A DNA stretch of 64,000 nucleotides, from contig OZ234496.1 of assembly GCA_965153455.1 (NCBI GenBank), positions 5,961,207 through 6,025,206 on the forward strand, written 5' to 3'. The stretch's first letter is position 1; every line of letters starts with the position of its first letter. The DNA is from Sphagnum compactum. Its lineage: Eukaryota > Bryophyta > Sphagnopsida > Sphagnales. The translations under genes and the position numbers were made by a program. The notes beneath the pieces were generated by a model that was given only the letters and a program-made list of their open reading frames with translations, did no database searches and was not told where the DNA came from. Shown here in pieces: positions 24,801-37,426 of the stretch.

Positions 24801-27800
24801 GTTCTGAACCACAATGCTAGTCTTTACTGGGACAGGTACAGAGTCACCCTCTTCAACTGCTGGACGTCCATTGGACGGTGGCAATATAGCAGTTTGTGGC
24901 CGAATTGGAGGCAGAAGCTCAGGTGAGGTGACAGAAGCTGCTTTTGCTGCTCTTGCAGTTGCAAGCATTGCTGCTGTTGTTGGAGCTGGCTTAGGTTTTG
25001 CAATTGGGACCACTGGTGCTGAAGAAAAATGGGCAAAGGCGAGAAACAGAGCAGCCTGTTAGATTTACCAGTAGAAAGCATTCTGCATTCAGATTGAAAC
25101 CTGCAACTACAAAGAATCACAAGACACAAAAAATAAGGAAATACAGGAAGATAATTAGGATCTGTCCACGGTTGCTAATACAGCATGAGTTGATGGCCTT
25201 CAAAGTGCTATTTGAGCATGGAGGAAGTGCTTACTGATGTATGTAGTATCATCATGCCAAGCTCAGAAACAAGTTGCATCCCATGACAGCAATTTCCATC
25301 CACAGTTACCCACACTACCACCACATCACTCCCATACATGCTATGGCTTTAAATGGTCTAACAAATGCTCTTATACACAGGATTAAGGGCCCACAAACCC
25401 TTATCAAACCAGAAATAAAAAGGAATAGCCACAAAGGTTGATAGCAAGGAGTTACCAGGGCTGCTTGTCACTGCCTTCTGAATCTTTTTGGGAAGCTCCT
25501 TCTTGGGCTTGACTGGTGCTCTCCGTCCATTAACTGCCCCAAACCACAAGCCATGCTGTTAGAGAAGCATCGTAAGGTACAATATAATTGACCACACATG
25601 TCAAAGTATTACACAAAACTCTGAGTAGTAAGTTAGCCTGAAGTCAAAACACAGTTTGTATCACAATGCTGTGGAAACAAAAACTCACCATCCCCAGAGC
25701 CTCCACCTTGGTTTTTGACAAGAGAGTGTGTCGAGTCCAGAATTATTGCCCTGCATATCCAGCCGCATGCACCACATGTTGAAGTAAGTAGTTTGAGAGT
25801 TACCCTCTGAATCGAGATACTTGTTCAAACCTTCAATTATGTAGTCTCACCATCCCCAGAGCCTCCACATCACACCATGAGTTAATCACATCCTAGGCAA
25901 AAGCAAGATCAGCCGCAAGGAGGAACAAAAGAACAACAGGAAGAAGAGAAGACAGGAAAAGCAAAAGTGCATGACAAAGACCCCTGAGAGACAAATGCAA
26001 AGGATTAATGCAAGAGCAACTTCAATGGCTCGTACAAACTGCAGCATGATTCCACTTCCTCTAGTTTAACATTAACCACATCATAAAACATCAAACAGAC
26101 TTTAGTTTTTGCAAATATTTATATGTACCATGTTCTGTTATTTTACCGGGAGAATGGGACGAGACAGTCTGAAAAAAAGCTTAACCAAGTGGACAAGACA
26201 CTGAGAGGAGAAATTCTAGTAAGCATGTAAGGCAACAAGCAGACTGAGACAGCTACCTACGTGAGACCCTCGCAAACATGTGCCCATTTTGAATAGACTT
26301 TTGGGCCAATTATGTGATGAATTGAGAAGACATACTTGCGAGACTTCTGCTGGCGTTCAGCCTCCTTAGAGCGGTTCTTCACACGATCCTTCTCACTTGC
26401 ATTTAAAATTCGAAGAACTGAAAGCTTCCGCCACACTGATCCTGCCTCCTTTAGCACACCATTGCCATCTTCACCACGTTGCTGCTCCTCATAAATGTCA
26501 CACAGATCTCCTGGTTCTGGTGCTGAAGAGAACTTATACTCCTCATCACCAACCTTTATTACCTGGCCAAAGTAACAACATTCATTAGCTACGTGATCTG
26601 TTAGACAAACAATAATGACTCATGATTGCAGTCTCAGAAGGACAACTTACTTGCCATTGACAAACACATGCAAATAGAGGGAGGTAATTGAGACCTAGAT
26701 CTCATACAATCCAATTAAATCCAACATACTATGCACAAATTCAGTCCCACTTCAAAGTTCTTGTGAAACCCTAGTTGAAATCTAGGGTTCTCAGCCCTAA
26801 AAAAAGGATATCTATGAGATTGTAGAGAAATATCCAGAACAATACTTTAAAGGTAGAACAACAATGAGTGTAGTCATAATCTTAGGGGGGGTGCTCAAAA
26901 CTTGTCAGACCATCACCCTCGTCATGAATGGCAGTGAGGAGCTGCCATGACTACCCACTGACATCATCAGCTCTCTACAATGAGTGCATATCACAATATA
27001 ATAGTATGCCCAAAAATTCAGGCAAACCATTGTACAAATCTGCATCCGAAGTTTCTGTCACATTCCAGAAGCAGACCTAAAAAAGAATTTATGAAGCCCA
27101 AGCAGCCCTGGCAATCTCTTAAACAATGAAGGTATTGTATGTGACAGAGACAAAAAAAAGGGAAAAGAGCAAGGGAATGAATCCACAACAAACAAATATA
27201 GAGAAAAAAGCATGCAACATCCAAGGGAAACAAAGGAAGCTGAGCAAGCAAGAAGCTGCAATATTCAGACACTAAGCACCAGGTCCAACTTGCAATCATC
27301 TGTGGGAATTCATGTAATTTCCTAGACATTATAATCCAATTATGTGATGCAGATTAAGCTGAAGCTGAAGCACATAACTTAAATTCTGAAGAGATTGTGT
27401 CTTGTGCACTCAATTGATCATCAAATCAGAGTTCATCAAGGGAGAACTCCAGAGAATTACACTTCTTTTACTTCCCCAAGAGCAAATGGCTTCACAGTGA
27501 TGTCCAAGAACCAAAAGAGAGGTATGAGAAACGATATGCAGTTGGAAGAGGAGAAGAAAATATGCTTAGAAATATTGCTTCTCGACAATTTGAATGAAAA
27601 GCAGAAGTAGGCATCCAAAAACAATGCAAAGCTCGCTGAGGCACCGATGTCTGCAAGGGGATAGGGAAGGAGAGGGAGAGGAAAAATAAGAGGAAAGCAG
27701 CAACAGTGGAGCGTTCGTGCTGCATTCGGATAATTGTCTCCCGTAGATACTCTGAGAAACCGTAAGGACGTTAAGAGAAATTCTTACATGACCAGCAGGA

Positions 27801-28135
27801 GTGACGCCAAACTTCATTTCACATTTAACGTCTTCAGCTTCCGCACGCTTGAGATCCTCCAAAACCTCGGGGGTGAGCCTGATCGCCATGGCGAACGGCG
27901 GCCTACCTCGGTCCAAAGACAGTACCTGGAAGCTCTCCTCTTGAGAAGGTGCCACAAAAGCAGCCCCACTTCCTCCCGCACTCCCCAACCTCCCTTTGCC
28001 CACCCCCGTCCCCTTCTGCTTTGGACCCATCCCCTGCCTCCTCATAGGCATCCCCCTTCCTAGCGGCGGTGGTGGTGCGACCATCATTCGTCCCGTCCCC
28101 CGCCCTGTCCCCCTTCCCAGCTTGCTCCCCGACAT
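18876..28135 (-). CDS. ELL-like RNA polymerase II elongation factor (14 exons)
   Basis: Exons (minus, in order): 28135-27788, 26562-26336, 25750-25689, 25533-25456, 25018-24663, 24390-24313, 24101-24022, 23753-23172, 22987-22792, 22475-20098, 19787-19710, 19508-19409, 19224-19174, 18926-18876 (TAA). All junctions are GT-AG and all phases agree; the product is 1,554 residues. Residues 1-70 are Gly/Arg/Pro-rich. An ELL N-terminal-like part follows, with K-A-I-I-L-D near 192-197. A winged-helix-like segment spans about 330-410 (S-E-L-R-N-C-L-I-T-L-L through K-Y-M-L-K-E-G). Ser/Asp-rich acidic runs lie at about 580-670, and a huge charged, probably disordered exon 10 covers about 670-1,462. The last about 110 residues (T-Y-E-Q, Y-x-x-Y-H-R-L-H, V-H-S-K-I-Q, M-L-H-D-E-L) match the occludin/ELL homology domain. 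ELL proteins raise Pol II elongation rate in super- or little-elongation complexes, usually with EAF. The exon 12 donor could instead be at 19,400 (three extra residues). It is much longer than animal ELL (about 600 residues). Confidence 0.85.
22560..22690. repeat. 64-bp tandem duplication inside intron 9 of the ELL-like gene
   Basis: The text GATATCA(A/T)GCAGTTTCATG followed by TCCAGAAAGTTCATC occurs at 22,560 and again at 22,624, with several mismatches. It lies wholly within the intron 22,476-22,791. Confidence 0.8.
25846..25868 (-). repeat. Intronic copy of the exon 3 end and splice donor of the ELL-like gene
   Basis: A 23-bp stretch here is identical to 25,684-25,706, which spans the last bases of exon 3 and its GTGAG donor. 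The intronic copy in intron 2 therefore presents the same donor sequence about 160 bp upstream of the real one on the minus strand, without an exon body in frame beside it. Confidence 0.85.
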
Positions 28136-28740
28136 TGGGCCAAGACGCTAAGGCATTTCTAGCACCATCTTTAGTGTATTCCCATACAAATCAAAAACGG
28201 AGTTCCTCCCCATTCCTTTTGATAATTAGCTCCATCTTGCTCTCTCCTTCTCCATCCCTGTCCCATCTCTCGCCACAGATTTTGCAGAGCATCGAACTAT
28301 AAAAAACTCAAACAAATCAGAAACAAACAAATCTGGTCTCCATTCATTCTTCTCATCTTGCTCTTTCACCCTTTATCCGTACAATTCCTTTCTTTCTTTT
28401 TCCTCTCAGGAACAGGGAGAATAAATGCCCTGAAAAACAGCGGGAAGCAGCTTCTACAACCGCTACATCTGGTACCAGTGACTGCAAGAGCGCTAGTAAG
28501 TAGAAAAACACCGAACCCTAACAAAAAGGGAGCGAATTACAAAGAGATGCCAAAGCACAAACGAGAGCCAAACCCTAATTCCGTCATCCTTTCGCCCTCC
28601 AGAAAGTATTTGTCTATTCTGGATGAATTACCTTTTACTCGCACATTTATTTCATCCATCCAATCCGAAGCTTTCTTTTCAGACAGACAGATACTGTGTT
28701 TCCTCTGCGGATAAGGAGGCCTTTTTCTTATTTATTTACC
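28136..28740 (-). promoter_or_regulatory. Upstream region of the ELL-like gene
   Basis: The region directly before the start Met is C-rich on the plus strand (28,000-28,130 is the Gly/Pro-rich start of exon 1) and then turns AT-rich with TCTC runs typical of plant 5' leaders (28,190-28,280 and 28,350-28,410 on the plus strand). No clear TATA box in the minus orientation was found. Open frames on the plus strand here have no motif. Confidence 0.35.
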
Positions 28741-31700
28741 AAACAAATAGTGATGTGCAATCATTTCATTTGTCAATATAATGCCAATTATTATGTTCAA
28801 ACTCTTTCCCCCAATAAAAAGCAGCCTGCCCTTCAAAAAAACACATGCCTACCATGTCCGAAAACCAAACCTCTAAAAATAGTGGTAACAATGCCTTATA
28901 ACCCTTCCTATACAGTAGAGATATCCGTAATGTCACCCTGTCTTTGGGCCTCCTTTCAACCCCTCACCCCTCTTTTAGTGGTATCCGTAGAGTAAGGAAA
29001 TTTTGTTAAATCTCAACATGAAATGGTGGAATTAAGTACGAAATGCTGAATCTCAGCAATTAATGCAGAAGGTTCGAGAGAAATTACAGTAGCTGTACAG
29101 GTTGTAGCAGTGAAAATCTACATAGCAGCAGTGGACCCGCTCGGGAAAAAAGAAAGACATGGTGAAATTTAGGAACCATCAATATTGATGGTTCTATGAT
29201 TTTCACCCTCCCCCTTGAATGCCAATGTACTTTTTTGCAGGTTTTTTTTGAATCTCACCCTCTGTATGACCTTACGGATATCTCTAATGCATAATAGGGG
29301 CAACACTCATGTAAGAAACAGGCTACTAATGTCATAAATAGATTTTTTCTTTACTTTATGTTTTTCTTTCATTTACAATCAGTATAGGCTGCTAGGCTAG
29401 TGCTCGTGATAGGCAATTTCTTTAAAAAAATTGTGCGACAGTGGACCTATTGATGAGGCAAAATAGAGAGGTTACGCTCGTGATAGGCAATTTTTTAAAA
29501 AAAATTGTGCCACAGTGGACCTATTGATGAGGCAAAAGAGAGAGGTTATGCTAGTTGAAAGTATATACTTGTTTGCGATCCACATCACACTTGCAAAGAG
29601 GTTGGGTCTAAGGATCTCTTTTTCGTTCGATTGTTGTGATCATAATTTCTCATGCAAGCTACCCAATGAAAAGTGACTGAAATCCTTGCTCTAAGTCCCT
29701 TTTGGTTGGAAAATGGAATTGTTTTGGAAATGTGTATGTTATTAATGTTTGGAACTATATAGTTGGGGCTTGTTTTAGTTAACTTTCTATAGAATTTTCA
29801 AACTATAAATGTTCTCTTTAAAAATAACAAATGTTAACATTTAACAAGTCACAATTTGACTCAGTTTTGTTTTCTGGTCAGTGCTTGACTTACAAAGTTG
29901 TGAGAGGAATGTATCATAATAGGAAATTAAATTTACAGTGGAAAGTTGTTCAAACAGATTTTATCATACAAATGTCTAAACAAAAGGGTTCTCACTATAA
30001 TTGGTGAATTATTGAAAAATAGAACCTAGTTACTTTTTAGTTGTCATTAGTAGCATCCTACTTATTTTAGATCCTCTCTAGCTACAAGAATTAAGAATTT
30101 TTTGGTAACCCAATTGACCATAAAATTTTGAAAAAATTGGACTATTTGTCAATTTTGAATATGTCACCTATGCCTTTCTTTCTGTCTCTAATCACATTCT
30201 ACTACTCTCCTAGAAAATAATCAAAAAGTCTCTAAAAATTTGATATCACATAATTTGAAACTCTCTTTAATTTGATTGAACAAGTGTAATATCCTTGCCC
30301 AGAGGGCAAAATTTGTCTCCCCCACCCTCCTCTCCGCATTTTTTTTCATCTTATGATCATGATTATATAGTAAATCTCATTTTTGATTTTGATATAAATA
30401 ACATTAACATGAAATGGTATATGTTAATTTGCTTTTTTCATATCATGTAGGTGGGTGAGGGAAAGGAGTGAAAAAGTTAGGCTTGAAAATGAGATAGGTT
30501 GGCATGGAAGAGAGATAAGAGCGGCACAGACAAACAACAAAAAAAATAAAATCATATATCTTCATTGATTAATTAGGTTGATCCATATCCAAGCAAAGAA
30601 GAATGAGCACACCTAAAATTTGAGAATTCAGACATTAGGGAACCCATGGTTCGCTTAAAAAGCCAGGAAAAAGAAAATCATTCACATGTAGTAAAGTTAT
30701 CCATAAAGTGAGTAACGCTTTCACCAAGACTAAGGATGATAGTGAAAATGGCAAAAGGGATTACACCAAAAGGAAATTAACACAAGAGTTTGCTCCTAAA
30801 CATGGGATTGCTTGGGTTTCCTTCTGGCTCCTATGTTTGGTGGGACCAGGAGCCATTTCGTTTGTTTCCATTTGAAGGTATTCCAAAAAGAATTTGTTTT
30901 CTTGTTAGAGGTTTGCAATTTAGAGGTCCACCTAGTGGAGTAAAATTGGAGGTTTGCCAACTTTGTTATGTCTGTGTGGGTTTACAATTTGGAGGTCTGC
31001 CAATGGAGGAGAATCAGAGGTTGGCCAAAATTATTATTTTGTGTGTGGGAAAGAAATTGATGTGTGTGAAGGTCCGCTGATGGAATAGAATCAAAGGTCA
31101 AAATTGTTCATTGGAACATTGGAACAAAATTGGAGAAATTGTTTGGTGCAGGAAAAATGGAGGTCCCAGAAATTAGTGTGGAGCATAATTGGAAATTGGT
31201 GTGAGCAGAATTGTGTCTTCGTTATGTGCCCTATTTCTCTTGCTATCTTGATTTTTTATTTTGCTTCTTCTGATGATAGTGTGTGAGGAAGCTTGGTTTT
31301 TAGTACTTTTGCATTTGCATCAAAGTGGGAATTTGTGGTTAGTATTTTCTCACCTCATGAAAAAGATTCCTAAATTTTTTTTACAATATTTCCATGAACT
31401 CTATTGATTTCATTCTCACACTGTGGTTGATTTTGCAATCTGCTAAACAATAGAGAGGTTTTATCAACAAGCAAGCAAAATGAAACAATCTTTCATGTTT
31501 TATTATCTCGTTGGATTGTTGGAATTTTTAGGACTCATTTGCAAAAAAAGCAATCACAATCTTTCTTTCTGGAGGGTGGGGGATCTAATCGTATGTTGCT
31601 TATCTGTCAGCAATTACATAGAACATTACATCCTTGGACGTTGGGCTGGATCAAAAAAAACAATAGAAACATGTGATTTAAGCCTTTTTTTTTGGCTTTG

Positions 31701-33115
31701 TGACCATGAAATTTCAATGTGCAATTTGTGATTGTTTTCAACCCCAAAAAAATGTTATATTTTGTGGATAAATGCATCATACGATTCACATGATTTTAGG
31801 CAAATTAGAACTATACATTAGAAAAAATCTTGTTATATGTAATGAAACATTTTGCAATTGTGTGCAATTAATATGCAAATGATATACATATGAGTTAATA
31901 TAACTAATATACATAAGCTAATACATGTTTCATATATCTATGATAATATATTTAATGGTGTACATATGATTCACATAGCTATTATATACATAAATTAATA
32001 TACCTAATATATTTAAGCTACTTAGGGTAGTACACCTAATACACCTCTAGGTAATATACCTATGTTATGGAGGCTTATGCTAGTATATTTAACCTAGGCT
32101 AATATAACTAGGCATAATATTAGCCTAGGATAGGTATCATACAGGTACTTTAAATTAATATATAACTAGTAACTAGTTGCTAGCCTAAAGTAGTTAATAT
32201 TATAATATTATAAAAAATTAATAATGGTTATTAACAAGTGAGATAATAATATTAATAACAAATAAATATTCTAAATTACTAACTACAATAATAATGGTTA
32301 TAGTCATTTTATGATTATAATATTATTATTATGTAATAATAAGTATTACAATAACATTAGTTACTAGTTATTACCTATAATAATTGAAAAAAGTAATATA
32401 TAAATTACATTAAATATAAATAAGTATTAGGTGATAGTTGTAACTAGGTTAGTCACTTGTACAACTAAAAAGTTTAATCCATATCTTTTATATTTCATTC
32501 ATCTTGTGTAAAATGTATAGTAGATGGATTAAAGTAATCCAAAAGCAAATGTCATTAAATGGGTGAACCAATAAAAGAAGTTTAACCCTAAAAGTTAAAC
32601 TTAAATAAAATAAAATAATCTTAAAGTTACATAATTAGCCTAGGCCTACTAAAGGGGATGTTATTTCATGAGTGGATGAATGTGAGTTATGATACAGTGA
32701 GTAAAGGAATGTGAATTTAAAAGAATATTTTGAAAAATATTTTTTGACAAATGTTACTAACATGGAAAAATATTTTTTCCGCAGGGCTTGGCCACGTGGA
32801 ATTCCATGCATCCAAATTGCATTAATTGAAATTACTCCAACGTGTGTGATGTCCCATTAAATACATTATAATATAATTCTTTTTTGTGAACTTGAAAAGA
32901 TCAATCAGAGTAACATTATTTAGAATTTGTTCAGTTGCAACATGTGACCATATCCATATCCACAACATTCTTGTCAAACACCACCAGATTAGGTTTATAC
33001 CCATCTATAGATGGAAGAAAGTTGAAAAATGTAGATGTAAAATACTAGGGAAAGGTTGGATACTTGGCATTTTCAAACTACTTGCAGGATTATAAGATAT
33101 ATGAAATAAGGATAT
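28741..33115. other. AT-rich intergenic DNA
   Basis: No gene-like frame was supported over 4.4 kb. The stretch 30,790-31,290 has GGAGGT-type repeats that give poor open frames. From 31,860 to 32,480 the text is a low-complexity mix of CTAATATA, TTATTA and GTTACTAG words, probably decayed microsatellite. Confidence 0.5.
29402..29549 (+). repeat. 74-bp tandem duplication, two copies
   Basis: GCTCGTGATAGGCAATTT starts at 29,402 and again at 29,476. The downstream text TGCGACAGTGGACCTATTG versus TGCCACAGTGGACCTATTG continues the match, with a few substitutions and an A-run length change. Confidence 0.9.
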
Positions 33116-33849
33116 CACTACTGCAAAATGTGGGTGTAGTTCATTAGTCCTAGTTCACTAACTAGTGAATCTTCTACTTTCCAACTAGTCCCCATTTATT
33201 AAGACTAGTGAATTCACTCAAAATCTAATGAAATCACTTGGCGTACAAGGACACCTTTTGTTACAGTGAATGTTTGTCCCAAAAAATTTGAACAACTTGC
33301 GACATCCTCTTAAAGACAATATTCCATGGCCAACAAACTTAACAAACCGAAATTTCAAAACACACTTTCATTGATAGTGTGATTACTTGTTAGGATTCAA
33401 AGGGGAAAGAAAAATAAACAAATCAATTCTCGAGAAAAATTGGCCAATAAACATTTCCAACAGAAAGGAAGATCCATATGAATCACACGTATTTTCTTAC
33501 AACAAAAAGATGGAGTAATTGGCTCCGACTAATAATATTACCATAATCGATTTGGAAAAGTTGAATTCCCCCACATACTCGAAAAATGTGATGTCAAATT
33601 TGGATGACAGAAAAGTTTCCACACAATTGAGTACACCAAGGTTTGCCATGAGTTCAAATGATGGGAACCCAACATTAATGGAACCTTGCTCTATTGAATA
33701 CATCTACATCCACAACAACACATTTTGGGTTTTGTAAGTGGCCTTTATGACTATGTATTAATTAGAAAGGACATTTGCAACTAATGACTATTGAGTTGCT
33801 AAATCTAACACTTTTTAGCAACTCAAGTGGTCCACACTTTTTGTAGTAA
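33116..33849. mobile_element. Possible small non-autonomous TIR transposon
   Basis: The left end CACTACTGCAAAATGTGG (33,116-33,133) resembles the reverse complement of the right end, TTACTACAAAAAGTGTGG (33,832-33,849), as imperfect terminal inverted repeats of the CACTA style. Just inside the right end is a perfect 13-bp inverted repeat, TTGAGTTGCTAAA (33,791-33,803) with TTTAGCAACTCAA (33,814-33,826). Inside the left end is the hairpin TTCACT/AGTGAA near 33,152-33,167. No transposase is present and flanking 3-bp duplications do not match, so the call is tentative. Confidence 0.35.
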
Positions 33850-35992
33850 GTTTATTAAACACAAAATTATAAAGATCAATTTTTTTAACGTTAAATTAAG
33901 TTAAACAACCCTAGGTTGACATATGTCAACCTACTTACTACCTACCAACCTAGCCTATGTTAACCTAGGCCTCCCCCAAGTTGACTTAAGATTAGTTAGG
34001 TCAACTATACTACTTACAAATCTAGCCTAGGTTAACCTATGCCTGCCTATGCTAAAATTGAATTAACCTAATTTAACCTAACTAAGACAACTTAGGTTAG
34101 GTTAAACTTAGATTAAACTAGTTAGGTAGACCTAAACTAAACTAAACTAATATAAATTAGACATAAACTAAGTTAATCTAAACATGGCTAAACTAATATA
34201 TAAATTAGACGAAATACAATTATTTCACTAAATATGGTTAATTAAACATAAATAGACTAAACACAATTATTTTGGCTGAACATGGCTGAACACATTTATT
34301 TAGGCTAAACATTGTTGAAAATCATTAATATATAATTAAATTAATATAATTTATATTTAGAATAATATTTTAGACTAAACATGGTTAAATTAACATAAAT
34401 GAAATTGGACATAATTTTTATGTTAAACATGGTTAAACAATGATAAATTAAGTTAAATTAGAATGATCAATTTATATTTGGTTAAATTTGGAGATTTTTA
34501 AATTAAAATTCACTATTGAAACAATACATGGCTAAATCTAGTTGAATTGTGATAAAATTATAAATTAAATTAAGTTATTTAAATTAAAATTAACTAATAA
34601 AATGATTGGTCCTATGTTTTTTATTTATTTTTGTTAATTGTATAAGTCATACAGTTGACTATTAGTTACTAAAGACATATTTAATCATTTTCTTAATCTT
34701 GTTGGACATTGTAATTACATAGAATAAGTTATAAAAGACATGTTTTGGTACTATGAACATTTTTGACCAATCAATAAATGCAATTTTTTTGAAATTAATT
34801 TCATGAATAATTAGGTTGACTATTAATTGTTAAAAACATTCTTAAACATTTCCTTAATCACGTTAGACATTATAGTTACAAATCAAGGACAAATCGTAAA
34901 AAACATGTTTTGGCATTATGAACACATTTGACCAATCAATAAATGCAATTTTATTGAAATTAGTGTGATGAGTCATGAGGTTGACTACTAATTATAACAC
35001 CTTGTTAACACATGGCATGCCACATCATCATCATTAGAAATTGAATTGTTATGAATTATTATTAGTTGCAAAAATAAATGGTATTTTAAAATTTTAAAAT
35101 TTAAAACATCCAAATATATTAATACAAATTTAAAAATATATATATTTACCCAAAAATTAAACAAGTTGTCATATTAACTATAGTAACAAAACCATGATGC
35201 CATATGGTGTCTTGATGTCCTTTACAATTACATAGTATTTTTTGTGATCAAGTAGTTATAAACATAGTTAAAAAAAACACAATAGTCATTTTTTTAACCA
35301 ATCATAAAACCCAAGATGTGTTGTTGTGTCATTATTTGATGACAATCACACATGTCTGATGAGGCATGAATCAAATAAAAAGCTATGAAACATTAAAAAA
35401 AACCTTAAAAAACCATAAAAAAACCTTTAAAAAAATTTAATGTTTTTATGGTTTTAGGGCTTGTTTTTTTTAACCTTTAAATTTTTTTGTTAATGGGTAA
35501 TTTAATTTGAAATTTATTTATCTAAAGGGCCTCCTATCAATTTTTAATTATTGGTGTTAGGTGTAATTGTTTATTACTTTATAATTACATGGGAAGTGAA
35601 GCCACTAGATTAATTAATTAATTTTACAAAAAGGTGATAGAAACTAACTCGTCACCACTCTCTTGTTAACTTAGGGCAAAACTTGGATAACCTTCAAAAA
35701 AATAGGAGTAAATTGGGTTTCATGTGCATATGAGTGATGGGGAACCCCTTGGGAGGATTCTCATTATCTCCAATGTGTGTTATTTAAATAGGTATTCTTT
35801 TCCTTTTAAATTTTAAAGAAAGAGAATGAATGTGTGTGTTTGGAAGAAGTTATATAAATTCCTAAAGGAAGAGTTACAAGCACTTATGTGCATGGGGAAG
35901 AAACATGGTGTACCTTAGGGATTTGTAATGAAAAGTGTGGATTTTGAATGAAAATAACTACCTTCCACTTTGTATGTTTTCTTTATAGTTCT
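33850..35992. other. AT-rich low-complexity intergenic DNA
   Basis: From 33,880 to 34,600 the text is built of degenerate AACCTAGG, TTAGGTTA and ACTAAACTAA words. Two diverged copies of an about 190-bp segment with TTTTGG(T/C)A(C/T)TATGAACA and GACCAATCAATAAATGCAATTTT follow at about 34,640-34,800 and 34,820-34,985. No gene was seen. Confidence 0.45.
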
Positions 35993-36264
35993 TTATGTTC
36001 TCTGGAAGTTGTTTGTAGAAGGAAAAAAACACTTGGGAGGTGGACAAAACGTTAGATGTTCGCAAAGCAATGCAAAAGCCTTGGTCTCTTTTTCGTTGTA
36101 ATCGACCCTTGCAACTTCTTCACTTGGCAAGGTGGCACTCCCATCAACAAATTTCCAAAGCCCATGTTTGGAAAGCATCATGCGCATTTTGAACTTCCAA
36201 AGGTGAAAGTTGCCACCATCAAACTTCTCCATGACTTTCAAGGACTCCATTTGAAAAGAAGACA
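35993..36264 (-). pseudogene. Truncated copia gag N-terminus (A1)
   Basis: It starts M-S-S-F-Q-M-E-S-L-K-V-M-E-K-F-D-G-G-N-F and continues H-L-W-K-F-K-M, the UBN2/DUF4219-type gag head of Ty1/copia elements. It is nearly identical to gag of A4 at 43,417 until about 36,045, then runs into unrelated sequence. It cannot make a full Gag. Confidence 0.85.
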
Positions 36265-36922
36265 TTTTGAACACAAATGCTACAACAAACACTCTCAAAC
36301 TTGAAAGTTGAAGTTTTCAACAACTAAAAGAACTATCTTCCAAACACTTTCACTTGGAAAACCTTGATACTTTCAAAAACAAGTTTTTCACACTTGAAAA
36401 ACTTACAACACCTTGAAGAAATCTCGTCCACACCTCTCACTCACTTGTAAGACTATTCTCTTTGCAACCTTGCAAACTAAAAGCCTTCCCTCAAAAGGAT
36501 TCTCCCTTTCTATGTTGTACAAGTAAACACTTTCAAAAAACTTAAATGAAACAAGTTTCCTAAAAACCTTTACAAGAAACTTGAAAAACTTCTCTTACAC
36601 CTCAAACTTCAATGTTGGAAACCTCAAAAACTTGAAGAACTCTCTTTCACACTTTTGAACTTCAAACTTGAAACTTAAAGACTTGAAGAACACTCTTCCA
36701 CACTTAAGAACTTACAACACTTTGAAGAAGTCTCTTCCACACCTCCCACTCACTTGGAAAAGTTGCAAGCTCCTTGTATGCCACCACTTGGAAATGAACT
36801 CTCTCTCCCTTTGCAAACTAAGAACCTTGTCTCAAAAGGATTCTCTCCTTTTTCCTATGCAATACAAGCTCAAACCTTTCACTACTTCTTGTTCTAACAC
36901 AATGTCCTTTCTCTTGCTTGGT

Positions 36923-36936
36923 GTGGGCCCATAACC
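36923..36936 (-). other. Primer-binding site of A1 (half initiator tRNA-Met type)
   Basis: GGTTATGGGCCCAC lies immediately after the LTR and is complementary to the anticodon arm of plant initiator tRNA-Met rather than to its 3' end. Confidence 0.75.
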
Positions 36937-37426
36937 TATTGGAAACAACTTGAAAACAAGCAAGAAATGCAACACTCAAGGTTCATGAAATGGAACAATT
37001 GTATTAACTAAAAGAAGATTATAAAGGTTGTATGCTTCAAATGCTACAATCATAAAACTATGGCTTGTAACAACTAACAAAGCTTGAAGGTTCTATGTGC
37101 ACTCAACAACCATGAAAGGAAAGAATGAAAGACAATTCAAAACCACTCCATTATATACTATCTCCTAACCCTGAAGTAGCCGCCACTTAACCCTGACCTA
37201 GCCGCCACCAAACCCTAACCCTAGCCGCCGCCTAACCCTAGCCGCCACCAAACCCTAAACCTAGCCGCCGCCTAACCCTAACCCTAGCCGCCGCCAAACC
37301 CTAAGTAGTCTCCACTTCTAAACCCTAACCTAACAACTACAAGGATGTGTATACTATTCATCCTTTTGATGAATGTTTAACACATTCATCAACATTGGCA
37401 ATTAGAAACGAATAATATTTCTAACA
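36937..37426 (-). repeat. A-type LTR (5' LTR of A1)
   Basis: It starts TGTTAGAAATATTATTCG at 37,426 (minus) and ends CCAATA at 36,937. It contains the TAGGGTTAGGGTTTGG/GGCGGC minisatellite and the terminal hairpin of the family. Length is 490 bp. Confidence 0.9.

Larger units (their letters stand above)
35993..37426 (-). mobile_element. A1: 5' part of a family-A Ty1/copia element
   Basis: Read on the minus strand it has an A-type LTR (37,426-36,937), the GGTTATGGGCCCAC primer-binding site (36,936-36,923), a repeat-rich leader and the start of gag (Met at 36,264). Gag homology ends near 36,045 after K-A-F-A-L-L-C-E-H-L-T, and the remainder of the element is missing. The right flank AATTG (37,427-37,431) sits inside an integrase frame of another copia copy, so A1 was inserted antisense in an older element; its other end and the matching duplication are not in the window. 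Confidence 0.8.

Noticed and set aside
27018-27329. Minus-strand frame of 103 codons within intron 1 of the ELL-like gene
   Set aside because: It reads as Leu/Phe/Ser-rich intronic text; including it would break the exon 1-exon 2 phase match that gives a good ELL-like N-part.
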